From: Ehrlichia ruminantium str. Welgevonden
GTDB lineage: Bacteria; Pseudomonadota; Alphaproteobacteria; Rickettsiales; Anaplasmataceae
Direction: 5' to 3'
Assembly (NCBI RefSeq): GCF_000026005.1
Contig: NC_005295.2
Location: 434,001 to 498,000 of the forward strand
Length of the DNA: 64,000 nt
How positions within the stretch are numbered: the stretch's first letter is position 1; each line of letters starts with the position of its first letter. The notes beneath the pieces are model-generated. The model made no database searches and was not told the DNA's origin. It saw only the letters and a list, made by a program, of their open reading frames with translations. Both the position numbers and the translations under genes were made by a program. Below are positions 9,277-18,870 of the stretch, piece by piece.

Positions 9277-10398
9277 TGATGATAGATTGTGTTGTAAGTT
9301 GTTCAATTGTTATTTTAATTGTTTTAGAATTAAAAAATTATAAAATTTCTTGGTGTGCTTATTTAAGTTAAGATTCTAATTCATTTTTAATTTTATCAAG
9401 AAATTTTTAGATATAGTTTCATAAGCACTTAGCTTCTTATTGTTAATGTAATCACTATGTTTTATTCTAGCAAATGTATGTATATGAAAATTAGGAGTAT
9501 TATATTTATTAGTATGAGCATCGTGTAATAATGATCTATAAAAACGATATGATTTTAATTATAAGAAGAGAAACATTTATAATGAATCCTATATTAAGCA
9601 CATATAACTGTATTGTTTATTAAAGAAAGGTAATTACGAGAAGGTTACTAATTTGTATTTAATATATAATCAATATTGATTATATATTGTATGGTATTAA
9701 CTCATGTTTACATGTAAAAGACTTAGATATATGTAAAAACTCAATTAATGGTAGAGATATATAATTAGATTTTAAGTAAACATAATAGTATATAATTTAA
9801 AAATGAATGATTGTAGAATATTCCCAACTATATATTGATACCAATATAAATTATTTGTAAGACTATTGAAGTTGTGTTTAGATGTAAAATTATGTAGTCT
9901 TAGAATACATAAAAACTCAGTTATATGGTATAAAAATATATAGTTAGATTTTAAGTAAACATAATAGTCTATAATTTAAAAATGAATGATTGTAGAATAT
10001 TCCCAACTATATATTGATACCAATATAAATTATTTGTAAGACTATTGAAGTTATGTTTAGATATAAAATTTATGTAGTCTTAGAATACATAAAAACTCAG
10101 TTATATGGTAAAAATATATAATTAGATTTTAAATAAGTATAATATCTATCTAATTTAAAAATAAATCTACGTATCAATTATTTGTAATACTCATGAAGCT
10201 GGACTTAGATGTAGAAATCTATGTAGTATTAGAATCTATAATATCACAGTATATACTAAATATTCACACTATATACTGATATTATATAGTATGATTAAAA
10301 TATACAGTATTGATTATTAATACTGATGATACATTCAGCATTACGACTACATTATCATTGGTAAAATATTATGATTTATTTAATTTTCAAAGTCTAGT
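9277..10398. other. Convergent intergenic region between recR and znuA
   Basis: About 1.1 kb between convergent genes. The first 440 bp are AT-rich without a feature; the rest is mostly occupied by a tandem repeat described separately. No terminator hairpin with a clear T-run was recognised. Confidence 0.5.
9722..10260. repeat. Tandem repeat, period about 179 bp, 3 copies with the last degenerate
   Basis: The string GATTTTAAGTAAACATAATAG recurs from 9768 and 9947, and in altered form from 10125 (spacings 179 and 178). The first two copies agree over nearly the full unit, including ATTCCCAACTATATATTGAT. The third has diverged and lost part of the unit. The array lies downstream of both convergent genes and contains no coding sequence that I recognise. 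Confidence 0.92.
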
Positions 10399-11262
10399 TT
10401 ATGTAGTTGATAGACAACTGAAAAAATTATTAGCAATGTTTTGCATAATGTCAAAGTACGATTCTTTTTGTGCAATATTCCCTATAGGATCCAGTATTTG
10501 AAATGTTACTTTATGTTGAGAAAATAAATTTCTAATTTTATCATTTTGAGACTCAGAAAAAATACATGATATATTGTTTTTAGTGATAACTTTTTGTATA
10601 TGTGTTAACTTTTTAACACTAATATTTGTATTATGACTTGAAGAAAGTGATGTTATAAAATTAAGTCCAAAATACTTTTCAAAATATTGATATGCATCGT
10701 GGGTAACAACATAAGGTTTTGTTTTAACAGTATTAAGTAATTGCTTAATTTTCTCTGCTAGTTCTGTTATTCGTATTATTGTTAAACGAGCATTTTTATC
10801 ATATACTTCTGCGTTCTCTGGATCTATTTTACATAGTACTAACTTTATGTGTTCTACTATTTTTTTTGCATTGTCTGGACTTAACCATATGTGTAAATCA
10901 TTTGATGTTGTGTGAACTTTGTATGAGAAATGAGAGTCATATCTTGATGGTAGTAATGCTACTACATCAGATAACTTAATTAGAGTTTTATCTTTTATTT
11001 TGTTTATAAAAGTTTCTAGATGATCATCTACATAAAAAATTACATTACTACTTCTTATTTTTCTTTTATCTGAGGGTTTTAACATATAATCATGTATAGA
11101 AATTTGCTGATTGATTAATAAGACTGGTTTTGTTACACCTTCTGTTACTGCGTCAACTAATGAATATATTGGGTTTATAGTTGCTATAATTTTTGGTACA
11201 GAATATCCTGTAATAGGGTATAGTGATATGTAAAGAAATAAAAGAAAGATTATATGTTTCAT
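10399..11262 (-). CDS. znuA: Zinc/manganese ABC transporter substrate-binding protein ZnuA
   Basis: This is a periplasmic metal-binding protein that delivers Zn2+ (or Mn2+) to a ZnuB-type permease. The 287-aa product has an N-terminal signal peptide (about 1-22, MKHIIFLLFLYISLYPITGYS). Cluster A-1 metal ligands can be placed at His57 (SIHDYMLKPSD), His124 (DLHIWLSPDNA), His188 (VVTHDAYQYFE) and Asp258 (ILDPIG). Family members usually carry a second histidine (HHY) where this has HDY. The His/Asp-rich loop of many ZnuA proteins is very short here. The ATG at 11262 overlaps the start region of znuC, which is read in the opposite direction, so the pair is divergent with overlapping 5' ends. No permease gene is in the window. 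Confidence 0.9.
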   Translation of the reverse strand: MKHIIFLLFLYISLYPITGYSVPKIIATINPIYSLVDAVTEGVTKPVLLINQQISIHDYMLKPSDKRKIRSSNVIFYVDDHLETFINKIKDKTLIKLSDVVALLPSRYDSHFSYKVHTTSNDLHIWLSPDNAKKIVEHIKLVLCKIDPENAEVYDKNARLTIIRITELAEKIKQLLNTVKTKPYVVTHDAYQYFEKYFGLNFITSLSSSHNTNISVKKLTHIQKVITKNNISCIFSESQNDKIRNLFSQHKVTFQILDPIGNIAQKESYFDIMQNIANNFFSCLSTT

Positions 11263-11982
11263 AATTTACTCGGTAAAAATAAAATTTTTTCACATCATGA
11301 TAGATACGTCAATGACTATATTATAAATGTTAAAGATTTGTCATTTGCTTATGCTAAGAAAAAAGTTATTGATAATGTCAGTTTTCAAGTTAAATTTGGT
11401 GAAATTATTACGATTTTAGGACCAAATGGCGGAGGAAAAACAACGTTGATTCGTATTTTGGTAGGAATATATAAAAATTATCTAGGAATAGTGGAATATG
11501 CAAAAAATTTTGTGATAGGATATTTGCCACAGAATTTTAGTGTAAACTCTCTTATTCCAATGACTGTTGAATATTTTTTAGTATCTAGTTATACAAAACA
11601 GAGAAAAAAATTAAATCTAAATAGTGTGTTGAAAGATGTGAATGTTGTAAAAATCTTGAATAGGCAAATGTCAGAAATATCTCATGGGGAATTACAATTA
11701 GTGTTACTTGCTAGATGTTTAATGCTTAATCCTGATATTATAATTTTAGATGAGCCTGTGAGTTGTATGGATATTAATGCAAAAGATAGTTTTTATAAGT
11801 TAATTAATCAGCTGATATTGAGATATAATCTAAGTGTGATTATGACCTCTCATGATTTGCATTTTGTTATGGCTAACTCTTATCGTGTGATATGTATCAA
11901 TAAGAGTATCTATTGTGAAGGATCTCCTAGTGAAATTGTAAAAAATGAAAAATTTTTAAAAATGTTCTCATCTTATGCTTAA
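11254..11982 (+). CDS. znuC: Zinc ABC transporter ATP-binding protein ZnuC
   Basis: The cytoplasmic ATPase of the zinc importer, partner of the adjacent ZnuA. Walker A is GPNGGGKTT (56-64), the signature is ISHGELQLVLLARCL (a variant of LSGGQ), Walker B is IIILDEPVSCMD, and the switch His is in MTSHDLHFVMA. The ABC fold begins near residue 22 (YIINVKDLSFAY). The first 20 residues are extra, and this start overlaps the znuA start by 9 bp on the other strand. No other ATG occurs before the ABC domain, so a non-ATG start closer to it cannot be excluded. The end overlaps ubiB by 8 bp. Confidence 0.88.
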   Translation: MFHNLLGKNKIFSHHDRYVNDYIINVKDLSFAYAKKKVIDNVSFQVKFGEIITILGPNGGGKTTLIRILVGIYKNYLGIVEYAKNFVIGYLPQNFSVNSLIPMTVEYFLVSSYTKQRKKLNLNSVLKDVNVVKILNRQMSEISHGELQLVLLARCLMLNPDIIILDEPVSCMDINAKDSFYKLINQLILRYNLSVIMTSHDLHFVMANSYRVICINKSIYCEGSPSEIVKNEKFLKMFSSYA

Positions 11983-13417
11983 TGTGTTTTCTCATATTTT
12001 TTCAATATTAGGTATATTCAGTGTTTTAGTACGGTATAATGTATTACCTTATACTTACCTATTAGCCAAAAGATCAGTTAGAAAAAGACCTAAAGGAGAG
12101 AAAATTACAATGGCTTTACAGAAGTTAGGTCCAATTTTTATTAAATTTGGTCAATCTATTTCTTCTAGAGGTGATATTATAGGTGAAGAAATTGCAAATC
12201 ATCTTTTGTTTTTATGTGATAAGTTACCTGCTTTTTCTTATTCTGATGTTGTTAGAACGATAGAAGAAGATTTTAAGTGTGCAATAAGTGAAATATTTTG
12301 TGAATTTGATGAAGTTCCAATTGCTGCTGCTTCAATCTCACAAGTGCATAAAGCGAAAGATATTGATGGAAATATACGAGCTGTAAAGATTTTGAGACCG
12401 AAGATTGATCAAATCTTTGAAAAGAATATCAAATTGATGTTTTGGATAGCAAAAATAGCACAACATTTTCAAAGCTTACGGCGTTTTCAGTTATTGGAAC
12501 TTGTTCAAACGTTTCATGAAATATGTAAAATGGAAATAGATTTGCGTTTTGAAGCAGCAAATGCTGATGAATTAAGGGGTAATATGCAAGATGATTCAGC
12601 TTGTTATATTCCTCAGGTAGATTGGAATAGGACTACCAGAAGGGTATTAACTTTAGAGTGGGTAGATGCTATTCCTATATATAATTTTTATAATTTGGAA
12701 AATAATGAAGCTCTAGTGAAAAATTTGATATTTTGTTTTTGTAATCAAGTCTATAGAGATAGATTATTTCATGCAGATATGCACCCAGGAAATCTTATGG
12801 TGGATACTAATGGCAAAATTGTAATAATAGATTTTGGTATTGTTGGAAGGTTAGATAAGGCTACATGTATGTATGTGACAGAAATACTAGTAGGATTTAT
12901 AAAGAGAGATTATCAATATGTTGCTGATGTTCATTATAGGGCAGGTTATGTTGACGCTAAATATAGTAGTTTTATTACAGCATGTCGTGCTATAGGTGAA
13001 CCTATTGTTGGTAAAAATACTGATAATATTTCTATTGCTGCATTATTAAGTCAATTGTTTAAAGTTACTGCTGATTTTGATATGAAGTTACAACCACAAC
13101 TTTTCTTATTACAAAAAACTACAGTATTAGTAGAAGGTGTATGTAGGCAATTATCTCCTAGTATTAATATGTGGAAGGTGGCTGAGTTATGGATGGAAAA
13201 ATATGCTGTTGATAAGAATAAATATCTTAAAAAATTGAGAAAATCTTGTTTATATCAAACTATGTATGATGTTACTTCTTTTATGAAAAAAGTTGATAGA
13301 AGTTTAGATATCATTAACAATTATGATGAAATTAATCATTCTAAGTATAGCATCAGTAGGGATCTAATGTGGGCAATAATAGTTATTGTATTAGTTATCA
13401 AAATAATTATTGGATAG
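11975..13417 (+). CDS. ubiB: ABC1/AarF-type atypical kinase UbiB (ubiquinone biosynthesis)
   Basis: UbiB is a membrane-anchored atypical kinase/ATPase needed for ubiquinone synthesis; its exact reaction is debated. The 480-aa product shows the KxGQ motif as KFGQ (57-60), the ATP-binding lysine in RAVKIL (Lys138), catalytic HADMHPGNLMV (266-276), and DFG in IIDFGIVGRL (286-288). A hydrophobic C-terminal segment (about 462-479, MWAIIVIVLVIKIIIG) would be the membrane anchor. The start overlaps the znuC end by 8 bp, indicating translational coupling. The last 60 or so bp of the gene are the left part of a 220 bp duplication that continues into the MFS gene. Confidence 0.92.
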   Translation: MLNVFSHIFSILGIFSVLVRYNVLPYTYLLAKRSVRKRPKGEKITMALQKLGPIFIKFGQSISSRGDIIGEEIANHLLFLCDKLPAFSYSDVVRTIEEDFKCAISEIFCEFDEVPIAAASISQVHKAKDIDGNIRAVKILRPKIDQIFEKNIKLMFWIAKIAQHFQSLRRFQLLELVQTFHEICKMEIDLRFEAANADELRGNMQDDSACYIPQVDWNRTTRRVLTLEWVDAIPIYNFYNLENNEALVKNLIFCFCNQVYRDRLFHADMHPGNLMVDTNGKIVIIDFGIVGRLDKATCMYVTEILVGFIKRDYQYVADVHYRAGYVDAKYSSFITACRAIGEPIVGKNTDNISIAALLSQLFKVTADFDMKLQPQLFLLQKTTVLVEGVCRQLSPSINMWKVAELWMEKYAVDKNKYLKKLRKSCLYQTMYDVTSFMKKVDRSLDIINNYDEINHSKYSISRDLMWAIIVIVLVIKIIIG

Positions 13418-13794
13418 AGAGTGAGTTTTGTTCCTGCTATTAATTGGATTATAGGTGTATTAGTACTTGTTTGTGGTAGTAATTTTAGATAGCTTACTCT
13501 ATAATGAACCCTGATATTGCTTAGGATTTAAATATAAGCTTGTCGTATATTGGATTAGCAGCATTACTTGCATGAGTAGAGATCTAATGTGGGTAATAAT
13601 AAGTTATTGTATTAGTTATTAAAATAATTATTGGATAAAGAGTGAGTTTTGTTCCTGCTATTAATTGGATTATAGGTGTATTAGTACTTGTTTGTGGTAG
13701 TAATTTTCAGATAGCTTACTCTATAATGAACCCTGATATTGCTCAGGATTTAGATATAAGCTTGTCGTATATTGCATTAACAGCGTCAATTCAC
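13355..13794. repeat. Direct tandem duplication of about 220 bp spanning the ubiB end and MFS gene start
   Basis: GATCTAATGTGGG occurs at 13361 and 13581, and the flanking sequence repeats with a 220 bp offset. Each unit holds the last 60 bp of ubiB and about 150 bp of the 5' end of the MFS gene. The left unit keeps the intact ubiB end but has a broken MFS start. The right unit has a broken ubiB end but the intact MFS start. Both genes therefore survive. Confidence 0.92.
13421..13575 (+). pseudogene. Decayed duplicate of the MFS transporter 5' end
   Basis: A GTG three bases after the ubiB stop opens a frame reading SFVPAINWIIGVLVLVCGSNF, the same as the start of the functional MFS gene at 13642. 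A single-base deletion (TTTTAGATAG against TTTTCAGATAG) then creates an immediate stop after 23 codons. Further on there is an extra TAG where the functional copy has CAG, and the unit loses similarity near 13555. This probably marks the original position of the MFS start, when it followed ubiB directly. Confidence 0.88.
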
Positions 13795-14847
13795 ATGTGG
13801 TGTTTTTCGATTTTTCAGCTGTTTACTGGCATAATATTGGATTATTATGGGATAAAGAGAATACTACCAATATCAATATTGTTTATATTTACTGGTACTT
13901 TTTTATTTTCTTATTCTGATTATAGAATATGTTTTTTTATTTCGCAAATTTTCCTATCTTTTGGCGCATCTTTCGGTTTTGTAGGTGCCGGATATATTAG
14001 TTATAAGTTTTTTTCATATTTGAAATCAGGTATTATGTTTGGCTTTGTGCAAGCTGCGTATAGTATATCGTCTTTATTAATGGAGTATACATATATATTT
14101 TTGATTTCACATGGGATTTCATGGAGAGATTTAATACGATATATAGAGTATCTTGAGATAGCTGTGTTTATTTTAACGTTATTATTAACAGATTGCAAAT
14201 GGTCAGCAAATTTGAAGAGAAATAGTATTAGTATACGAAAATTATTGTCTGAAGTATTTTATAACATTATTGAATTAATATCACTAAGGGATATATGGTT
14301 CTCTACAATAGTTGGTAGTTTGATGTTTGGTATATTTTTATCAGTAGCAATATTATGGGGGCAGAAATTATTAATAGCTTTAAAATTAAGTACGTATTAT
14401 TCAGGATTAGTACATTCTGTTATTTGGATAGGATTTGCTATAGGATCTCCTCTAGTTAATTTTGTTTCTCGTATTGTAAAGAATAGAAAGTACGTTTTTA
14501 TGAGTTTTTGTGTTTTGCAATGTATTAGTTTGATGTTGCTATTATGTAGTAGTAACCTATACATTTTATGTATTTTGATGTTTACATTTGGATTTGCATC
14601 TGGAGGACATATGTTAAATTTTTCTATTGGAACAGACATTGTTGATGAAACTAAGGTAGGAACTGTTTGTTCTATTATTAATGGATTTATGTCTATTTCA
14701 GGTGGTATCATTATATTTATAATAGGGTTAGTATTAGAATACCAGAATAAATATAATATTATAGAAATAAGCTTTTTTATGCCAATAATTACTTTTTTAT
14801 CGTTAGTTTTCTTGTTTTTTTGTCGTGAAACATTTCATATAAAATAA
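13642..14847 (+). CDS. Major facilitator superfamily transporter
   Basis: The 401-aa protein has about twelve hydrophobic segments and the MFS hallmarks: FTGIILDYYGIKRILP after the second helix corresponds to the DRxGRR loop motif (here degenerate), and a central break occurs near residues 180-205. It is an inner-membrane carrier; the substrate cannot be told from sequence. The GTG start at 13642 is supported by the decayed duplicate, which preserves the same GTG directly after the ubiB stop. The gene was probably coupled to ubiB before the junction was duplicated. It is not closely similar to the two ProP-like MFS genes later in the window. Confidence 0.85.
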   Translation: MSFVPAINWIIGVLVLVCGSNFQIAYSIMNPDIAQDLDISLSYIALTASIHMWCFSIFQLFTGIILDYYGIKRILPISILFIFTGTFLFSYSDYRICFFISQIFLSFGASFGFVGAGYISYKFFSYLKSGIMFGFVQAAYSISSLLMEYTYIFLISHGISWRDLIRYIEYLEIAVFILTLLLTDCKWSANLKRNSISIRKLLSEVFYNIIELISLRDIWFSTIVGSLMFGIFLSVAILWGQKLLIALKLSTYYSGLVHSVIWIGFAIGSPLVNFVSRIVKNRKYVFMSFCVLQCISLMLLLCSSNLYILCILMFTFGFASGGHMLNFSIGTDIVDETKVGTVCSIINGFMSISGGIIIFIIGLVLEYQNKYNIIEISFFMPIITFLSLVFLFFCRETFHIK

Positions 14848-15462
14848 TATTTTTTTCAGTTAATGTAATAGTTTTTTATATAATGCGGTGTTATGGTATT
14901 AAAACTAGTATGAATAAGTAATTAATAGTAGTTAAATTTCTAGTACATTAAATCTTATAAAGCACTTCATAAATAATGTTTGTATATTTACATGTATGCT
15001 AATTTAGCAATAACAATACTGGATCAGGTAGTAATGCTAATAAATACAGTATTAAATAGGTGATTAATGTTCATTCAATTGTATTTAGTGTGGTGTAGTA
15101 TAAGTGTTGATATAGTTATGATATTAATAAATCTTGGTTACCTTATATTTTTAAATATTTTCAGAATAGGTAATATTTATTATTGATGCATATGACGGGT
15201 CTTTAGTCTGATATAATGTATATTGCTAATATGCTTGATACTAGTGAACGCTTGATAATTGATGATTACAAGCATTTAAGGTTGATATTTTATGTCATGT
15301 GGTAATTTTTAGAAAGATTGAATAAATATGCTAATTAATTTACTGGTGTGACTAATCATAGAACTTTTTAAGACAAAATTTTCTTAATTCTGTAATACGT
15401 TATTAGTTATAATGTTATATCTATATTAGTTTTTACCGATATTTATAATGAATTAAGTTCTC
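14848..15462. other. Convergent intergenic region between the MFS gene and miaB
   Basis: About 615 bp, AT-rich, between convergent genes. I see no ORF, tandem repeat or tRNA-like segment. Confidence 0.5.
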
Positions 15463-16800
15463 CTAAACAGGAAGTGTGTTCGGTATTATACCAGTTAAAT
15501 GGTTCTTATGAGCGTCTGTTATTTTAATAGGAACTATTTTATTGTAATATAAATCTGGATTTTCTGTATTAATATAGCATGACTGCATATATGGAGTTTT
15601 CCCAATAATTTGGTTATCAAACTTTCCTTTCTTATAAAAAAGTACAGGATGAGTTTCACCAATCATTTTCTTATTAAATTCAAGTTGTTGTTTGTGTACT
15701 AATTCTTGTAATTTAGTGAGACGTTGTGACTTTATTTCGTCTGGTATCTGACTTGTATATTCTGCACTTGGTGTTCCTGGTCTTGGACTATACTTAAAAC
15801 TATATGCCTGTGAAAACTTTACTTCTTCTATCAACTGTATTGTATTCTCAAAATCTTCATCTGTTTCTCCTGGAAATCCAACTATGAAATCAGATGAATA
15901 AGCAATATCACTACGGTGTTTACGTAGAGTTTTGATTATATTTATGTATTCCTCAGCGGTGTGCTTTCTATTCATTTTTCGTAATATTTTATTTGAACCT
16001 GATTGTACTGGTAAATGAATGAATGGTATTAACTTTTTTTCAATTCCATGTGCTTCATATAAGGATTCATGCATATCACGTGGGTGTGATGTTGTATAAT
16101 ATATACGTTCTATACTTGATATTTTTGCGATGTGTTGAATTAATCTACCTAAATCCCACTCATTACCTTTGTATGTTCCATGGTATGCATTTACGTTCTG
16201 TCCAATTAGTGTAATTTCTTTTATTCCGGAATCTGCTAAAATAAGTGCTTCTTTAAAAATTGCCTCTACTGTTCTTGAATACTCTTCTCCTCTAGTATAT
16301 GGAACTACGCAGAATGAACAAAATTTATTACATCCTTCTTGTACTGAAATGAAAGCAGAAACTTTTTGATTTTTTGTATATTCTTCTACTGCAATCGCAT
16401 CAAATTTTGAGATTACAGGAAAATCAATATTAATGATCTGTTTTTTTATTTTACGTGCTTTGACGATTAGTTCAGGTAGTGTATGTATACTTTGAGGGCC
16501 TACTACTATATCTACAAATGGTGCTCTGGTGAATATTTCTGTTCCTTCTGCTTGTGCAACACATCCAGCAACTACTATGGTTAAGTTTTTGGTCTCTTGT
16601 ATTTTTCTTATCCTGCCTAATTCTGAATACAACTTTTCTGCTGCTTTCTCTCTTATATGACAAGTGTTTAATATTACAATATCTGCTTCTGATGGTTCAT
16701 TTACTATACTAAAGCCAAGAGGCTTAATAATATTTTCTATAATCAGAGAGTCGTAAACGTTCATCTGACAGCCGTATGACTTTATATATAGACCTTGCAT
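15463..16800 (-). CDS. miaB: tRNA-2-methylthio-N6-dimethylallyladenosine synthase MiaB
   Basis: A radical SAM enzyme that adds a methylthio group to i6A37 in tRNAs reading UNN codons. The 445-aa product has the N-terminal UPF0004 domain with iron-sulfur ligands Cys11 ([11 protein letters not shown]), Cys47 ([10 protein letters not shown]) and Cys80 (VAGCVAQ). The radical SAM cluster is CNKFCSFC (Cys157, 161, 164), and a C-terminal TRAM domain follows from about residue 375. A TTG start at 16815 would add five residues. I prefer the ATG at 16800 because [14 protein letters not shown] fits family starts and the same ATG is preserved in the second repeat copy at 36949. The first 24 codons and the upstream region lie inside the 1 kb inverted repeat. 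Confidence 0.95.
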   Translation of the reverse strand: MQGLYIKSYGCQMNVYDSLIIENIIKPLGFSIVNEPSEADIVILNTCHIREKAAEKLYSELGRIRKIQETKNLTIVVAGCVAQAEGTEIFTRAPFVDIVVGPQSIHTLPELIVKARKIKKQIINIDFPVISKFDAIAVEEYTKNQKVSAFISVQEGCNKFCSFCVVPYTRGEEYSRTVEAIFKEALILADSGIKEITLIGQNVNAYHGTYKGNEWDLGRLIQHIAKISSIERIYYTTSHPRDMHESLYEAHGIEKKLIPFIHLPVQSGSNKILRKMNRKHTAEEYINIIKTLRKHRSDIAYSSDFIVGFPGETDEDFENTIQLIEEVKFSQAYSFKYSPRPGTPSAEYTSQIPDEIKSQRLTKLQELVHKQQLEFNKKMIGETHPVLFYKKGKFDNQIIGKTPYMQSCYINTENPDLYYNKIVPIKITDAHKNHLTGIIPNTLPV

Positions 16801-17763
16801 TAGTTTTACAAACAACCATTTTAGTTTGTAAGCATATAATAATTAATAAATCAAAACAATAGTTTTTGTTATGTTAACTTCCTGAATATTTTATAATCAC
16901 GAGAAATTATGTATACACTCATAAATTTGTAGGAAGAGGGATTATGCAATAAAAACTTATACATAAGACATATATTATTTAATTAGAGTTGTGAGTAATA
17001 AACAAGTTGTAATGGTTAATATTAGAGTGTCTTTGGTGTGTAGAATTTGTATTAACGTTTATGATTCTCTGATTATAGAAAATATTATTAAGCCTCTTGG
17101 CTTTAGTATAGTAAATGAACTATCAGAAGGAAATAACGATGGAACGCCATTTAAGATAACTGATATATGGTATGTTTTTTTATTATTGCCAATTTGTTAA
17201 AGATGCTGTTATAGTTGAGCTAATGGTTTTTAAGAGATACCAGAATAATCAATAAACTGTTTTTCCTAAATTTTCTATGTAATGTCCAGAAATGTCTAAG
17301 TTGTATCATAGTTTGATATATTGTTACTGTTAATTTGTATAAAGATTACATTATGATAGAACTAGATATTTTACAGTACTGGCTTGTTCATTTGTATTTA
17401 AGTAATCTATCTCAATAATAAATTGCAACCAATTATATATGACATGGTGTTATAGTTAATGATTTACGATAGAATAGATGTTCAATAAATACCAGTTTAT
17501 TTATTGGTATGAGAAGTATAGTATTTGGAGTTAAAGTACTAATGTTTGACTAGTAAATGCTTAACCTAAGTTTTTATACCGTAAATATATAATATATTTG
17601 TAGACAAAATTAAATTTTAACAGTTTTTTGTTAGGAAAAGATAAATTGATATTTTATAATGTTTACATCGTACAAAAGATTAGGTATTAGGTTTTTTATT
17701 TTAGTATATAACATATTTTTAGTAGTGGAAATATGTAATATAGTACTTAAAAGCTAAATTATT
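16729..17763. repeat. Long inverted repeat, left copy (pairs with 35987-37020)
   Basis: About 1,035 bp that recur, in reverse orientation and nearly identical, at 35987-37020. Reading outward, the left limit is AATATTTTC inside miaB (codon 24 of the minus-strand gene) and the right limit is AGCTAAATTATT at 17763. Beyond these points the two copies diverge abruptly. Only scattered substitutions were seen inside, for example around 17121-17145 and 17440-17455. The repeat contains the miaB 5' end and upstream region, an internal inverted fragment of miaB, and non-coding sequence. Confidence 0.95.
17054..17129 (+). pseudogene. Inverted 76 bp fragment of miaB (codons about 14-38) embedded in the repeat
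   Basis: The sequence from AACGTTTATGATTCTC to CTATCAGAAGG matches miaB bases 16687-16761 on the opposite strand with a few substitutions. It gives the peptide [22 protein letters not shown]. It sits in a 69-codon open frame (16991-17200, GTG start) whose flanks resemble nothing I know. The fragment is too short to act as MiaB. I treat the frame as a chance fusion with a gene fragment rather than a real gene. Confidence 0.75.
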
Positions 17764-18008
17764 GTACACAATGTTACAAATCTAGTTTGTATGATTTTTG
17801 TATTATATATGCAAAAAAAAAGCAGTATTAGATTTTAATTAGTAATGTATTGAAATATACTTTTCCTCATAGCAAACATGTAACAATAAAGCGCATTTTC
17901 AAAGGACCTAGTTGACTATTTTGTAAATAAACATTCATACGTACTATTTATAAATAGTATCCATTTAATTGAGTGTAGATTTTTATATTTTATTTGTAGG
18001 TTGTTTAT
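17764..18008. other. Short AT-rich spacer between the inverted repeat and the tandem array
   Basis: No coding frame or repeat was seen in this 245 bp stretch. Confidence 0.4.
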
Positions 18009-18870
18009 TTATAAAAGTGCTGTATAAGCATTTTTTCTTTATAGTGTCTTAGGTCTGATATAGTCATTTAGATTTTTTTTGTATAGATGTAAAGTATATG
18101 TGTGATTATTTTATGGAATATACAAATGTATGTATATTTTTTTATTAAGCGTAAGTTTTTGATATTAATACTTATTTTACTAGTAAATTATTACAGGATT
18201 GCTGCATAAGCATGTCTTCTACCTACTGTGTTGTAGTTCTGATATATTTTAACTTTAGATTTTTTTTGTATAGATGTAAAGTATATGTGTGATTATTTTA
18301 TGGAATATACAAATGTATGTATATTTTTTTATTAAGCGTAAGTTTTTGATATTAATACTTATTTTACTAGTAAATTATTACAGGATTGCTGCATAAGCAT
18401 GTCCTCTACCTACTGTGTTAGAGTTCTGATATATTTTAACTTTAGATTTTTTTTGTATAGATGTAAAGTATATGTGTGATTATTCTATGGAATATACAAA
18501 TGTATGTATATTTTTTTTATTAAGCGTAAGTTTTTTATACTAATACTTATTTTACTAGTAAATTATTACAGGATTGCTGCATAAGCATGTCTTCTACCTA
18601 CTGTGTTAGAGTTCTGATATATTTTAACATTTAGATTTTTTTGTATAGATGTAAAGTATATGTGTGATTATTCTATGGAATATACAAATGTATGTATATT
18701 TTTTTATTAAGCGTAAGTTTTTGATATTAATACTTATTTTACTAGTAAATTATTACAGGATTGCTGCATAAGCATGTCCTCTACCTACTGTGTTAGAGTT
18801 CTGATATATTTTAACATTTAGATTTTTTTGTATAGATTTAAAGTCTATGTTTTGTTGTTCGATAGAATAT
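18009..18870. repeat. Tandem repeat, period 187 bp, about 5 copies of the 3' end of the GTA tail gene
   Basis: TTACAGGATTGCTGCATAAG recurs at 18191, 18378, 18565 and 18753 (spacings 187-188), with a more diverged copy near 18009. Each unit carries about 110 bp of the C-terminal coding end of the minus-strand gp15-like gene and about 75 bp of downstream sequence. The copy at 18753 is the real gene end, and the others are untranslated partial copies. The middle copies are nearly identical. The oldest is the most distal. Confidence 0.94.

Noticed and set aside
15181-15300. Slightly GC-richer patch considered as a possible tRNA or small RNA
   Set aside because: No acceptor-stem pairing, no T-loop consensus and no anticodon arm could be built.
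16991-17200. 69-codon plus-strand frame and its twin at 36549-36758
   Set aside because: Both exist only because the long inverted repeat contains an inverted piece of miaB; flanking residues match nothing known and the copies differ at the MiaB-like part. Treated as gene fragments.
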